Positions 10,404 to 22,686 of a DNA stretch of 64,000 nt are shown one piece after another (the first letter of the stretch is position 1; each line of letters opens with the position of its first letter). The stretch spans positions 8,184,001 to 8,248,000 of the forward strand of contig QCXZ01000001.1 in the NCBI GenBank assembly GCA_025024175.1. The letters are read 5' to 3'. Below the pieces are notes generated by a model. That model was given only the letters and a program-made list of their open reading frames with translations, was not told where the DNA came from and ran no database searches. This stretch comes from Rhyzopertha dominica. Lineage: Eukaryota > Arthropoda > Insecta > Coleoptera > Bostrichidae. The position numbers and the translations under genes are program-made.

Positions 10404-11729
10404 CTAGCAAGAAAAGATAGTAAGAACATGAAATTAAAAAAAATGTGGCACTCATTCTGACAGGAATGGTACAAACCAGATGTACTTTTATTGTCAGCTA
10501 CATTAGAACAAAATTAACTTGCACCAGTCAAATCAATTGAACACTACAGAAAAAATGAGTTTTATTTAGGTTATAAAAAGCAAACTTACGCAATTATCCA
10601 TTTGGAATAGCTACCAGGAATTTTAGGTATTAAATATTTCTTTGATGATTTTCCTGCATACTGGCACTGGTGATGAAAACATATTAGCCACTCAAATTTT
10701 TAAGTATATACTGAAAAAAATTGTGCAATCTGGCAGAGAAAAACATTGAACACCAGTTTTGCTCACAAATCAAAACTGGTTATGCTGTATTTTTTTCAGT
10801 TCTGAAATTTTGAAAGCCTTGAGAAGGAGACACTAACATCAAACTTTTAAGTACAAAAGTTACATCTAGTTAAGTTTACATAGTTTCATAAATAGAATCA
10901 CAACGCTGTGACAGAGCCATTTATCAAACAGCCTTTGCCACAGTTACAATAATGTTAAAGAGATAAGCAAAAATATTGAATTAGTGAATGACATTTACAG
11001 AAAGAAACTGGGTGCTTACAATAATTTAATCTGTTAGTTATTTGATGCTCTTATAAAGAAGAGATTCAATATCAATTACAGTACTTTCAGTGTGAGAAAA
11101 ACTCATTAAAATCAACATACACAATAATATAAAGCTGCTTAGCCAACAAAGTGTTGACATTAATGAATTTCGCTGCAACTGATAAAATTTACAAAACAGT
11201 ACTGGTAAACAGCACATCATTATTTTTTTGGCTTTCAAAAGTTCAAGTTAAGGGAGGAACAACATGTTTTTGTGTTGGTTCAGTAGATACATGCCAAATA
11301 AAGAAATCTACATGAAAACTATTTATTCAACATATTATTATATTACACATCCAATATATTTACTGCATTAGTAAATTTGTACCAATCTTTAAAAATTAAA
11401 AATCCCATTTTAATGAGAACTATCAAATTAAACACAATAGAACTGTAACTGTCTTTTTTACAAAAATTAAAATCTATCTGCAAAAAAATGAATGGCAATT
11501 TCTTGATTAACGACTGCAAAATGACAGTTTACACATGATACTACAGTTACATAATCTGACACAAATAGCAAGCTACACTCAAGGTCATAGTTGACATGAA
11601 TTAAACCATAAGTTCTGAGAGCCAATTTTGAAAAAAACTGGCTGTAAAAACTGAACGAACTGCGACGCTACGTGTAGGGTGCAAAATGAATTTTGTGAGA
11701 GCTCAAGCAGGCGCATGTTCCGTGGGTAC

Positions 11730-11801
11730 ATTTTTAACAGCGGGTGTCCCGCTCGACCCATCGTTACTCTCTGACACTAAATTTACGTTCACCTCTGCCA
11801 T
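11730..11801 (-). CDS. candidate first coding exon of NUFIP1
   Basis: On the minus strand ATG at 11801 has a fair context (AAAATCATGG). It lies 15 bases after an acceptor-like TTTGCAG (AG at 11817-11818), which would make this the second, first-coding exon. The frame reads MAEVNVNLVSESNDGSSGTP... for 24 codons to a possible donor AAT|GTACCC. That ends in phase 0, matching the phase-0 start of the exon at 10403, and the serine/aspartate-rich composition blends with DIGSPLSSSSEEEE. The donor is weak and no other evidence supports it, so this is an inference. If right, the full protein is 401 residues. Confidence 0.35.
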
Positions 11802-12279
11802 GATTTTGCTTACATCCTGCAAACAGATCCAGCCAACTTTAAAGACGTCAGACAATCCAGAATACACTGGAAAAGCAGTTTAAGGAAAGCAGGACAAAAT
11901 TACTTTTGGTGGTACCATTTCATGGTTAAACAAAATCAAAAATCTATTTCGTTATCACAGATCAGATGGAGTACAATGTGCATGCACATTTTGGAGGTAC
12001 ATAAAGAGAAAAGCTATTTGCAAAAAAAATATCCTTGGTGTTGGAAGGTTTATTTTTTTACTGGAAAGTATGTAAAAAATGGAATTTGCTACAGGTATAA
12101 ATACTGCCAACAGATTTTATCAATGTACCACTCAATTTAGTCAAATAAACAACTAAAACTTCAAAATATATACAGCTTTCTCAGACCTCTGACAGGATTA
12201 ATCACTGTCTTCTCCCAAATCTTGATATGTTTCTCATTCCCAGGTTTTTAAGAGTTAAGATACCTTATTGACTTGTTTG

Positions 12280-12715
12280 AAAGCTAATTAAAGAACTTTG
12301 ATGGACAATGATGCCACAGCATATCTTATTTGATTTTTTAATTCATCAACATTATTAGGCAGGTTATCCATCCTTATACACAATTTGATTTAAATGTTCG
12401 CACAAATAAAAATCTAAAATTGTTAAATTGGGACTCCTGACAGTGGCAGGTGACAATAATGGATGATTTCTTCCAAACTACTGATTTCAAAATTTACTAA
12501 TTAACCAGTTAGTAAAACAATGTGAAATTATTGTGCGAGGCAACCGTCCTGCTAAAAAAACATCAAGTCCATTGCTATGAAATTGCTGATTAACACTATT
12601 ATAAAAAAATTATGAACCAATGGCAATGTGGATTAACATTTTTCCAATATCTTCCTGCTGCAGTAGAAAACGTTGCCTCACCAGAAAACATTTATTTTAC
12701 CCAAATACAACTGTT
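12280..12715 (-). pseudogene. fossil DDE (mariner-like) transposase
   Basis: The minus-strand reading, with frameshifts and stops, shows GEATFSTAAGRYWKNVNPHC (first catalytic region plus the RYW..NPHW block), a decayed region around SHCFTNWL, RSPNLTILDFYLCEHLN (the SPDLTPLDFFLW block) and NNVDELKNQIRYAVASL near 12300-12370. It is the same family as 8600-9150 and 32440-32800. Inactive. Confidence 0.6.
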
Positions 12716-14655
12716 TTGCATCATCCCCTAGTTCCATTGCATGAATAAATTTCTTTTTATACTGGATATTTCTTTTTCAAAATTCAAAAATGGTTTTCAA
12801 ATCTCGAAACTACTATACTAATCATATGTTATGATTAATGATAATGATTTTAAATTTATATTTAATAATTTTTTAATTCTAATACAAAAAACATTAATGA
12901 AAAATCATTTGATAGCACCATTTCACACCCAATTTTAAACAAGTAAAAAACAAATAATGAATACAATGTACAATGATCATAATTTGCGATTTGAGACTGT
13001 TGCCTAGGAATTGGCGAGTTTGTTGGTTTTGAAGAGGGGGAAAGGAAACTCAGAGCACTGTTTGATTTCCTCCTTGAAGTTTTGGATGAAATCAAAGATA
13101 AAAATTATTGTCAGGGACATATTAAAGAGGCATTGCTTATATCTCTCTTGAAATATTCCTTAGCAATATGATTTGTACTTTATTTTGGAGAAAGTTTAGA
13201 ACAGGTTTTTAAAATTTGGTCCAATCGAAGTGAATATATTTATAAAATAGGTCCTGATCACACCAGAGACAAAGATATATTTTATTTATCAAAAAAGTTG
13301 TGTAAAAGTAAAAGTAATGCTAACAGACAGATAGCATGAGAATGTTAACCAGGGATTTAAATTATGGCGATTATCAGCAGAAGTTACGGAATTTTACCAA
13401 TTTTCTTGAATTTGATGTCTATACTGAATAGAGCGTGGACATCTAATTGTAATAAATACCATTTTGCTAGTATTTAAATATAGTTTTTTTACCTGTAGCA
13501 AGCAAAACAATATATTTAATTTGTTGTTAAGTGTAATCAAGATACCTAGATTGCTGGTAGCCCAACTTATTCCGGTAAAAAAGGGTTCAAAACATATTGC
13601 AAAAATTTAGTTCAGCTTCTATTAACAGATGACATTAGCATACCAACATATGTCAGATTTTGACATCCAACGATGCTCCAAATTGTAATCAGTGCACTAA
13701 CACCTTTTTGGTTCTAGTTTCATTAGAATCATGGGTAGACAGAGACCAGAAAAAAGTGAAAACGAAACAAAAGACATACTTGAATGAATAAACTAACATG
13801 TCATGGAAACAACTGAAGGATATAGAATTGGAGTGTAATTTGGTGTAGTTCTATTCAGACTGCTTAGAAAGTCATAAAGCAGACATTTCGATGATGTTAC
13901 TTGAATTAGTGTTGCCATCTAATGACAGTTTGTTGAACTAAAATTTAACAGGACAGGGTTCAAAAAAATTATGATTAAAAAAAATAGAAAATCAGTCTTT
14001 TATAAAAAAAAAATCAGTTTATTTTATTTTTTAAATTATCTGTTTATTTGTATTTTTTGAAGTTATTTAACCACTACTGACAGACCTGGTCTCTGTAACA
14101 TTGTTATAAGTAACCTAATCTGGCAACACTAGTGGCTAGCGGTTCACACTAAAATGTAGCAGGAATTTTTTGTTTTTGCACTCGGGGCTTGCATCTAGTT
14201 TGTATTTAGGGGGTTCACCGATGTTGATGTTATCAATAGTTTATAGTTTATAGAAAATATATGCAAATTTTGCTGAAATATGGCTACTTTATTTGTTTTG
14301 TGGTAAACAGAAATTTTTCACTTTATTATTGAAATTAAAAAATCAATTGATTTAAATTAGTTTTTTAAATCAACTGATTCAACTGATGTAGGTATCTTGA
14401 GTATAATAATGAGATCAGAAAATGAAACCTAATAAAGCAAATGATTTATCAACAAAAACTGTCTTTTCTAAAGAGGACCCTGAAATAACTATACCACTTG
14501 AAAATGTGCATGAAAATTGTACGTTCTATTGTGATTATTGTCCAGAGGGAGAAAGCAGAACAAAAGTTCAAACATACATATCTCAGAAACAATTTCATGA
14601 GTGAACTTTTGTCGGAAAATCTGCAATGAGAAAAATAAACGTATGCAAACAATAC

Positions 14656-16535
14656 CTATAAAACTACATCTGCGGTGTAATCGACAGGTGCAGAGTTAAC
14701 AACAGGCCGGACCTGGGCCTCTGGCATGAGCTGGGGGATACGCACCTCCTCAGGATGCTGGCCGATGTACTCCGTCCGCGCCTCATTGTACACCTGCATG
14801 CACTTCTCCCTCTGGTTCTTGTACGCCTCCCAGTCGTCGGGGTTCGACGTGTTCTTCGCCTTCTGCAGCATCTGGTCCTTCTTGTTGAACTCCTCCTTGA
14901 CGGCGTTCGACACCCACGGCTTCGTCAGGTCGATCTCTTTGGCGGGCAACTTCCGCTTCTTCACTATCTTCCCCTTCACGACCCTCTGGAACTTTTGCGG
15001 TCGCATGGGTGGCGGCACGGGCCCCCGGAATCGAGGACCCATCATCGGCGGTGGGATCGGAGGGCGCATCATGTGGGGCGGGGGCGGCAGAGGGGGTCTC
15101 ATGCCCGGGGGTGGTGGTCGCATGCCTGGAGGGGGCAGTCGCATGCCTGGTGGCGGGGGCCTCATTCCCGGTGGTGGTGGCGGCGGTCCCCTGGGTCTAG
15201 GGCTGACAGATATGTTTTGTTAAAAGTACTGTTGGCAAATTCGTCGAAGGTTTGGGTTAAATAGGATGTAGACAAAATTGTTCCGGTCAAATTAGTCCTG
15301 ATAATAGAAGTGAAGCTATAAAAACTTACATAGAGCTAAAAATTGATATGAATGTTTGGAACACCAATTATAAATGAATGCTGAAAGGTCCCTATCGATC
15401 CTGTAAGTTTTATCATAAAATTAGGTCAGATAAAAATTGAAGATCATATAATAATTATCTTTAAATGATCGCAATACTTTTTTCCTAAGAGCTACCATTT
15501 CCGAGATAAAATAGTTCTAAAAGTTGATAAAGTTGTAATGTTCATAATAGGCTTAAATATGCCACGTATACACATCACTGAAGATGTAATATAAGTAAAA
15601 ATATTTTCTATCTGCCAACATAATTATACATACAAAATAGTAGAATGTCAAACAAGCTGGTTTTTGTTTGTGCTTTGTTTCACACTATTTATCGAATAAT
15701 TCCACGATTAAGAAAGTTTCTTGAAAATGATAAATAGTGTCAAACAAAGTACAAACAAAAACCAGTTTGTTTGCAAGCAATTCAATGTGATAATTTCGAC
15801 ATATTTCACAAACACTGTGCCTTAAACTATTCAGCTTATTATTATAAGTAGTTAATTTAATACCTCCAAAACCATATTTGATTATTATTTCGTTCATTTC
15901 GCATAAACACCCGTTTTTGCCGCGTCACATTACATACGATTTAATTTGTATTTTATACCCCACATTTGTCTGTTCAATCCACCAGAGGTCTCTGAACACG
16001 GGCACGTGCACGCTCCCTATAGTTCTATTTTGTTTACATAATTGTACCGCAGCACATGCATACTTAAAGGTTTCTATTACTGTTGACAACACTGGTTTGA
16101 CTTCCTTTGTCCAGTTATTATGTTATAAAAAATGAAACTATATTTGCGATATTAACCCGATTAGCTATACTACTTATTATTGCTTGGCAGATTATTATCA
16201 TTGCTGAATAAGTTTGTTCTGATTATAAAAGGTTGTAAGGCGGTCACCCTAAGGCCTAAATCGACATGTCTGGCGCCCTACCCGGGTCCCATCATCGGCG
16301 GGGGCGGCGGCAGCCTCGGCCTCGGCATTCGCATGTGGGGCGGCATTGGCCCCATCGGTCTCATCGGTGGCGGGAGCATTCGGCCGGGAGGAAAAGGGGG
16401 CCTCGGTCGCATTACTGGATGCTGGGGAAATGGAAAGCGGCCGTTCTGGCCACGCTGCTGAGACTTCTTGCCTCTGACTTGTTTCTGGTTTGCGAAGCTG
16501 CCCTTTTTGTCCTCGTTTTGTACTGCTGCGCCCAT
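14656..16535 (-). CDS. proline-rich protein of unknown function, two exons
   Basis: Exon 1 is 16282-16535 (start MGAAVQNEDKKGSF; the only ATG giving a plausible start) and exon 2 is 14656-15202 (TAG). They join GG|C in phase across GTAGGG...TGTCAG, giving 266 residues. The N-terminal part is basic (KKSQQRGQNGRF). The middle, about residues 38-130, is a low-complexity Pro/Met/Arg/Gly tract with repeated MRPPPPG units spanning the splice junction. The C-terminal 130 residues are a charged helical domain: KGKIVKKRKLPAKEIDLTKP, then DQMLQKAKN, then DDWEAYKNQREKCMQVYNEA, ending in a short acidic/hydrophobic tail. I do not recognise the gene. Proline-rich tracts of this kind are common in splicing and RNA-processing proteins, but that is only a guess. 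Both exons are strikingly GC-rich against AT-rich surroundings. The long antisense ORFs here are composition artefacts. Confidence 0.75.
15649..15773. repeat. 45-bp inverted repeat (MITE-like hairpin)
   Basis: Arms 15649-15693 and 15729-15773 are reverse complements with three mismatches in 45, around a 35-base loop (arm core GGTTTTTGTTTGTGCTTTG). It lies in the intron of the proline-rich gene. No target duplication is obvious. Confidence 0.75.
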
Positions 16536-18713
16536 TTGACAGACACTGGACGGGGTTAGGGGCACTTGTTTATGTCACTCGAACATGTAAAAAAATAGAT
16601 ATTTTCAAAGCACGTTTGCTTCGAAATCGCGTCGTTTGCACAGAGGCAGGCAACGTATTGACGTCACGGACCAACTGCAGGGTTGCCAGATTGGGATTTG
16701 CAAAAGTCGCATTCGATATACGATACTTAGCAGCCCAAAATTGATAACATATTATGAAGCTTAGAACTACAACTATAAATATAAAATAATGCGATACATC
16801 CATACTTTAAATTAAAATGTATTTTATACAATACCTATTACTCTCTTTATGCTTAGCTGCTTCAAGGATTTAATATGTAAAATATTAAAATGGAGGCATT
16901 TACATAATCTACAAGTACATAAATTGAGAAATTCACCGTTTTGAACAATCACACAACTGCAAAGACTGGCTGATGCATGTTATTGAAAACAAGTCAAAAT
17001 AATATGTAACTGAACAATTGTTGTTCATGCTGACAACCCCGACATACAGGTTAACCAAAATAGACTAGACTACATACCTTGGCCAACTTCATATCATACT
17101 AGACTTCTCCAACGGCGCCAAGCTCAGAACACTACATAAAAAAAGTGCTAATGACGAGAAAAATAATTTTCAACCGTAGCGTAGAAAGAGTAAAAATTAA
17201 ATGAGATATCACCTGACTGAACCAAGGGCAGAAAATGATTAAGAAAAAAATTCTTCAGCCTCTTCGCCTTCACGGGAACTCATCTTAACACGTGGTCACG
17301 GAAAATCTTTTATCGCACAATCGGCACATCATCCCACTTCTGACTTACTATAGGCTTTTCACAATAATGGCCGTAGATTTGTTTACACGTTTATTAACTG
17401 AATAACTTTCACAAAACTTAAATGACTAAAATGATCAGAGCAACATGCTCTTCCCATACCCCATAATCGATATAACCTTTAAAAATCCATCCTAACTTCC
17501 CTTGACACATCTCCCCAAGCGGGAAAATTCAAATTTAAATTTCTAACCTACATAAGTACTATTCTGATTCGAAATGAAAATGTTTCGTCTTTTCGTTTTT
17601 AGTAATGAAATATCCAAATGTTTACAACTATTCCCATAGATCTTTTCATTGTCGAAATGGCAACACAAAAATATTAAATTTTGCAATACAAACTTTTCAA
17701 ATAAAATTCACTATCGTAAATATTAAACACCTACTAACAAAAAAACAAACATACACTAACTTAAACTGTTATCAGTATTTAATGAAAAAATCTATTATTT
17801 CGACGCTAGCAATTGTTCATTAATCTATATCAACAGAATTTTGCTAAATTAACAATATTGTTTTGGAAAATATTAGGGCCCAGACACTAAACGACACATG
17901 GCCACCAAAAGTGGGGCACAATTATCCAAATAGTAGATTAATTAGTACTTACTTGATATTCATTCAAAATTTGCCAGGAATTCTGTAATTTCTGTTTCCA
18001 AGAAAAGCTGAATCGACAATATATTTGGAAATTTCCAAACTTTTATTTTGGTTGATCAGTTAGATAAGTCAATTGAAAAGATATGCATGAAATTCAAATT
18101 TTGGCGTTCACTACTCTGTGGCAGCCTTCGGAAGGTATGTTGCGAAAAAATAGTAATAGGGCAAAAACTGCAAGCACACTTTTTAATTCCAAGTTTTTAG
18201 GGAATAAATATACAGAGTATAATATTGAAAATGAGAAAAATGCTATAAATTGATTTAAAAAAAAACAGTAAAAATTTGCAGCTTGTAGGAGCATCTTTTC
18301 TTGCTGTGAGCCTTGATGGTCTTTTGCATGATAATGGAGTATTACTTTGAAACAGTGTTCATTAACAGCAAAAGATTTAACACAACAAAAAGCTATTGTG
18401 GAAAAAAATAAAATTCACAATAGTATACCTTTCTGAATTTGAAGTATTTTTAGAATGACTGTTGCCCGCTATTTTAAATAATAAATAAATTTTTAAATTG
18501 TTTCTCACACTTGCAATTTTAAAAATTTTTGAACAAAATTTTGGATACAGATTATTCGAATTTTGATTTTTTTTTGTATTAAATATATTTAGAATTTCGA
18601 ATTCTAATGTTGAAAAAAAAACATTAAAAAATCCACTCAGTTTTTGAGTAATTTTCCATGAAATTTGCATTGCATTTCCCATAAGAAATACAGGTGTAAT
18701 CTCCTTAAAACTA
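16536..18713. other. intergenic region upstream of the proline-rich gene
   Basis: Likely holds the promoter of the minus-strand proline-rich gene (GC-richer stretch 16480-16700). Two short minus-strand starts were seen: ATGAAGTTGGCCAAG|GTATGT near 17075-17097, and ATGAGTTCCCGTGAAGGC near 17265-17285, which stops after 14 codons. Neither connects to a known exon. The rest (17500-18700) is AT-rich with no feature I can support. Confidence 0.4.
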
Positions 18714-18719
18714 TTTATT
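18714..18719 (-). promoter_or_regulatory. poly(A) signal AATAAA of CarT-like gene A
   Basis: TTTATT on the plus strand reads AATAAA on the minus strand, about 50 bases beyond the stop at 18768. The position and canonical sequence make it the likely cleavage/polyadenylation signal. Confidence 0.6.
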
Positions 18720-18767
18720 GCTTAACACATTTCTCTTCTACTGAAATACACATAAAATATAATACAT

Positions 18768-21700
18768 TTAGAACCAGTACGTCATTCGCATTGTTCCATC
18801 AGCATCCTTTTGTGTCTCAAGTATACTACTTTGCCTAACTAGTCGATGCACAGACATTTTTCTGAGTATAGGCAGCTCAATATCTTCAGTGTACTCTTCA
18901 GCTGCATCTCTTAGTTCCAGGTTTTCGTAAGATGCAACTCTCGGCCTAAAAAGATGTGTGTCATAAATAAGCCCACTATTTCAACTTCAAATTAAGGCAT
19001 ACTGAGAAGAATAAAGCAAAAAATTATGGAAAGTTCATACTGCAATCTTAATTCTCTTGTATAAACATAATCGTCTGTTGTTTTATTATAAATAAATATA
19101 CAAGCGATATATTCTATTACAAAATCGTAAGGCCCTCTGCTATAAGCTTTTTTCTCTTCAGTATACTTCGATGACATAAGTACTTTATTGGTATGCATCT
19201 GCAGCAATCTTCCATTGTAAAATCTTTCCCGAATTCCTCTCCCTCTTCGGTTGTTTGTGGTAAACGATAGTGTAATGTTTCAGGTAAACGTAATCCTGAT
19301 AAACCACCTGCTACTGATACTATACCCATTACTACCAGTGGCAGTACAAGCATTTCAGATCCCTGTAAAAGTGGGAAAGTATAGAATATTTAAATAAGGA
19401 AGGCTAGTTTAGGCACAGAATAGGTAATATTACCTATTCTGTGGTTTAGGGACTTTTCATGCATTCTCTAGGTCAGTGATTCTCAATCAGTGGTATGCAG
19501 ACATATGTAAAAATCTGTAACAGGTACCCAGTTAACTACCACAAAAAGTGTGCACAATGATACATAATATGTATTAGAATTTAATTGCAACAAAATTTTG
19601 GGCAATGACCTAAACCTGAAAACTTGTTTGATGAATAAAAACTTCGTAATAAAATGTCCATTAAAATTAAATTTCTTATTTTAAACAGTTAAACTTTAAC
19701 CTTCAACTTATATAATACATTTTTAATAAAACTATACCTAATACACAAGAAGGGATATTTGGGTTGAAAAAGATTGAGAACCCCTGCTCTAGGTTATTCT
19801 TAAAGCTTAACAGGCAAAGTTTGATGTTCTATATTGGCTGTCGATATTCTTATATAAGTAGCATACAGCATGTTGTTATTGCAATTAAGCAGTTTTTAGA
19901 ATTAAACTGTATTGTAATTGTTATATTAGTTCAAATAGTTTAATAATCAGAATAAAGGATATCTTTCTATAACAAGCTAATAAGCTGTTAATTAGCAGTA
20001 GCTCATAGAAGCAATTAAAATAATGCATTAACATAAATAAAAGAATGCTGTGTTTTTCCTAGACACCATTTTTTTCAGTTTGAGGTTGAAATGCCTAACA
20101 TGGCTGCTATTTGTAAATTACGAGGGAATTATTATTTTAATAAACTAGACTACTACTTATAATTACCAAGTAAGTAATGAATGGGATTATTATCAATCCC
20201 AGTCCACCAATGTAAGCTGAAAAACCAATGCCTATACCCCTCAGTTGGGTTGGATATAGTTCTCCAGCAAATGGATAGATAATCAAAAATGATGCAGATA
20301 TAAAAAATTTGGATACCAAATATAATACTAAGGTTGCATTGACGGCATCTGAAGAAAATTTGCTTATAAATGATGTAGCTTTTTGTAATACATACCTGGA
20401 GGAACTAATACAGTTGCAATACAACTAATTCCACTTATGACCATCGACAGACAAAGTGGCCACCTCCTACCCCACCTATCGATAACCAGCCAACATGCTA
20501 ACTGACTAGGAATTTCCACTAGCGACGACAAAAAGAAGCTAAAATACTGACTGCTGCCCAATGAAGGACCATAATAAGACAAACCCACGTAAACCATTTC
20601 ATTAGCAAACCAATTCAGTGTAATCAAAAGTGTTTTCATCCTCATGTTCGGCGTTTTCCACAAAGCAGAAATCCCTGGGCTTTTTCTTAAGAGTCTCTCT
20701 TGACTCTTAGTTCTTCGGCACATCATGCGTTGCTTTAGTTGTTGTCTGAAACTCGTTGGTAATTCATTGCCGTTTACATGCGCCAATGTTTCTAATATTC
20801 GAGAGGCTTCCTCGAATCTTCCTTTAGTTAAAAGCCAACGAGCACTCTCTGGAAGAAAAATCCAGTAGATGTAGTAGAGGAGGAAAGGCACTGATGTTGC
20901 TAGAGTGAGCTGCACCCAATCACGAATGAGGTATGTTATTCCGGCGAGCATCATTAGGCCGAGTGTGTAGAACATGCAAGTCAGAACTGTGACGAAGGAG
21001 CGGTAGTTTGGGCCAACGAGTTCAAGAGCTGAAGGAAACAATTATTTGTATTCAACAAATTGCAAAAAAATATTAGATATTTTTTGAACATTAAGTTGAC
21101 TGTTAATCTTCCTAGCAAAAATTCAAATGCTAGTGGCAACACTTACTCCTTGCTACTATCAAAATATTTTCTCACATATTTCTAATACAGTTAAATTTGA
21201 TTAATGATGAAAATAGGCTTGGGACACTTGATCTGCTAGTGTCTATGTATCTTACACCACTGTGGTGTAGGTACACAAACAGCTGCTTTGATAATTAAGC
21301 GATGTGTAGACTGTAGTTTAATATTTTATTGTATATTGTGTACAAAAGATACAAGACGTTTTATTTGCTGGAGGGTCGCATGACAAGTGTCCGGCCTCCG
21401 CACCGCCGCGCAGCAAGTTCCAGAAATATACTAAACACGATCATTTCAACAAGTTAGGGACAGTATTAAATTGAATGTGGCAAATGGACAAAAAAAATTC
21501 AAGATTTTATGTTATTGTTTAGCATTTAGGAATTAAACCGATGTGATTTTATTGTATTTAGCTGGGAGTTGAAAATTCTACAGCGAATTTTGCATTCTTG
21601 GCTACGATACACTATATAATAACAGTAAGTTGCCCTAGTTTTTATTTGTAGGTAGCTCCTTCAATTATGTATAGGGTCTTACCCAGATCTCAGTCAAGCC

Positions 21701-22686
21701 ATGCAAAATTACCATTGTTTCTTACAGTTATGAGAGTTTTTAATTTTGATTAAGTAAATTGTTTGGTCTCATCCCTTACCAGCATCTCCTCAGTGTCAAT
21801 TTGAATGTTTGTTACTTTCTGTATGCCTTTGCCTATTATGTATATCTTAAACTATTATTGTATATTATATTAGTTAGATTATGTTAAAAATAAATTAATT
21901 ACCAAAAAGGTCGCTCACATATGATAAAAGGTATTTGATAAATAGCGGGGATTGCCAGTCCAACAATGACTCGACTAGCTGCCCATGGCCAAAAACTTGG
22001 AGAAAATGCCGTTAATAGATTCCCAGCTATTAAAGTCGTAAGGCAAATAAAAAACGACTTTTTCCTTCCAAACTGATCGCTGATGTGTCCAAAAAAATAA
22101 ACACCTATCGGCCCTCCAACATTTAGGGCTGACAAGGCTATAGTGGGGTAAATATCCTTATCACAGACCAAATCAAACTAAAATTTAACCAATTAATGGT
22201 AGAATCAATCCTAAGCATCACAACTTACATCTATAACAATGCTAGAAATTATTTCTGTAGTATTGTATTCCCATCCTTGCACACATTCTTCCTGTGGCCA
22301 CGAAATGTTTGGCTGAAGTTCCTCATTGTTTTCAAGGAATTTAGTCCAATTTATGGCATACCGTCTGCAAGAACTGTAAGCGTAATTTGATTTTGGAATG
22401 GCTAGGTTTCGTCGCATTTCCATTGATAAATTTTGCAGTTCAGGCACTTTGCACCAATGGGGCGGTGTTTCTGTCATAAACAACTGATTGAATGCACCAA
22501 ATCCACAGGGCAAGCAAGCAGGAAGGCATACCAGCCACATGAGTAACTTTTGATATTTACCAAATTCCCCGACTTGCGGTAGAATGTCATCCAAGTCCAC
22601 ATTCTCCTAGAATTAGTATAACTAACAAAAACTGTGACAACTGGTGCTTAACTCACATTTTCTTTGTCTTCCACAGTATGATCCAT
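18768..22686 (-). CDS. CarT: SLC22 / carcinine-transporter-like protein A
   Basis: Seven coding exons: 22657-22686, 22229-22606, 21919-22177, 20396-21028, 20167-20348, 19184-19362, 18768-18945. All splice sites are GT-AG and phases join to 612 residues (TAA). The start MDHTVEDKEN... leads into VDLDDILPQVGEFGKYQKLL, typical of insect CarT. Family marks: a cysteine-containing first extracellular loop (residues about 50-135), the MFS/SLC22 motif GHISDQFGRK (about 166-175), PESARWLL (about 276-283), LVGPNYRSFVT, YPTQLRGIGIGF and LPETLH. Twelve membrane spans are expected. In flies CarT takes carcinine up into photoreceptors to recycle histamine (family knowledge); the substrate here is not shown by sequence. 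The last exon encodes a 59-residue cytosolic tail (PRVASYENLELRDAAEEY...) that gene B lacks. The donor of exon 6 (AA|GTACTT) is weak but phase-perfect. Introns hold a hAT MITE and a 30-bp palindrome. Confidence 0.88.
19414..19443. repeat. perfect 30-bp palindrome
   Basis: CACAGAATAGGTAAT is followed immediately by its exact reverse complement, with no loop. It lies in the intron between exons 5 and 6 of transporter A, about 20 bases from a hAT insertion. Function unknown. Confidence 0.9.
19474..19786. mobile_element. hAT-type MITE, 313 bp
   Basis: The ends CAGTGATTCTCAATC and (reverse complement) CAGGGGTTCTCAATC match at 13 of 15 positions. The perfect 8-bp direct repeat CTCTAGGT flanks both sides (19466-19473 and 19787-19794). 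There is no coding capacity. The 8-bp duplication and CAG-type ends are hAT hallmarks. Confidence 0.9.

Larger units (their letters stand above)
10404..14655. other. intergenic / NUFIP1 upstream region
   Basis: AT-rich. It contains the candidate NUFIP1 first exon (11730-11801) and a transposase fossil (12280-12715). Two minus-strand AATAAA signals for the proline-rich gene appear at 14288-14293 and 14322-14327, about 330-370 bases beyond its stop. No other coding sequence is convincing; ORFs at 11038-11238, 12862-13095 and 14422-14604 are low-complexity or isolated. Confidence 0.5.

Noticed and set aside
15041..15180. Possible CRISPR-like or satellite repeat (MRPPPPG units)
   Set aside because: Short imperfect codon-level repeats inside a spliced coding exon of a eukaryotic genome; protein low complexity, not an array.
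14726..15264. Long plus-strand ORFs (165 and 169 residues) over the proline-rich gene
   Set aside because: They are antisense to the minus-strand exon that splices in phase with 16282-16535. Their Gly/Arg/Trp-rich composition is the shadow of proline codons.
16180..16744. Plus-strand ORFs of 84-97 residues
   Set aside because: Antisense shadows of exon 1 of the proline-rich gene; low-complexity and without splice support.
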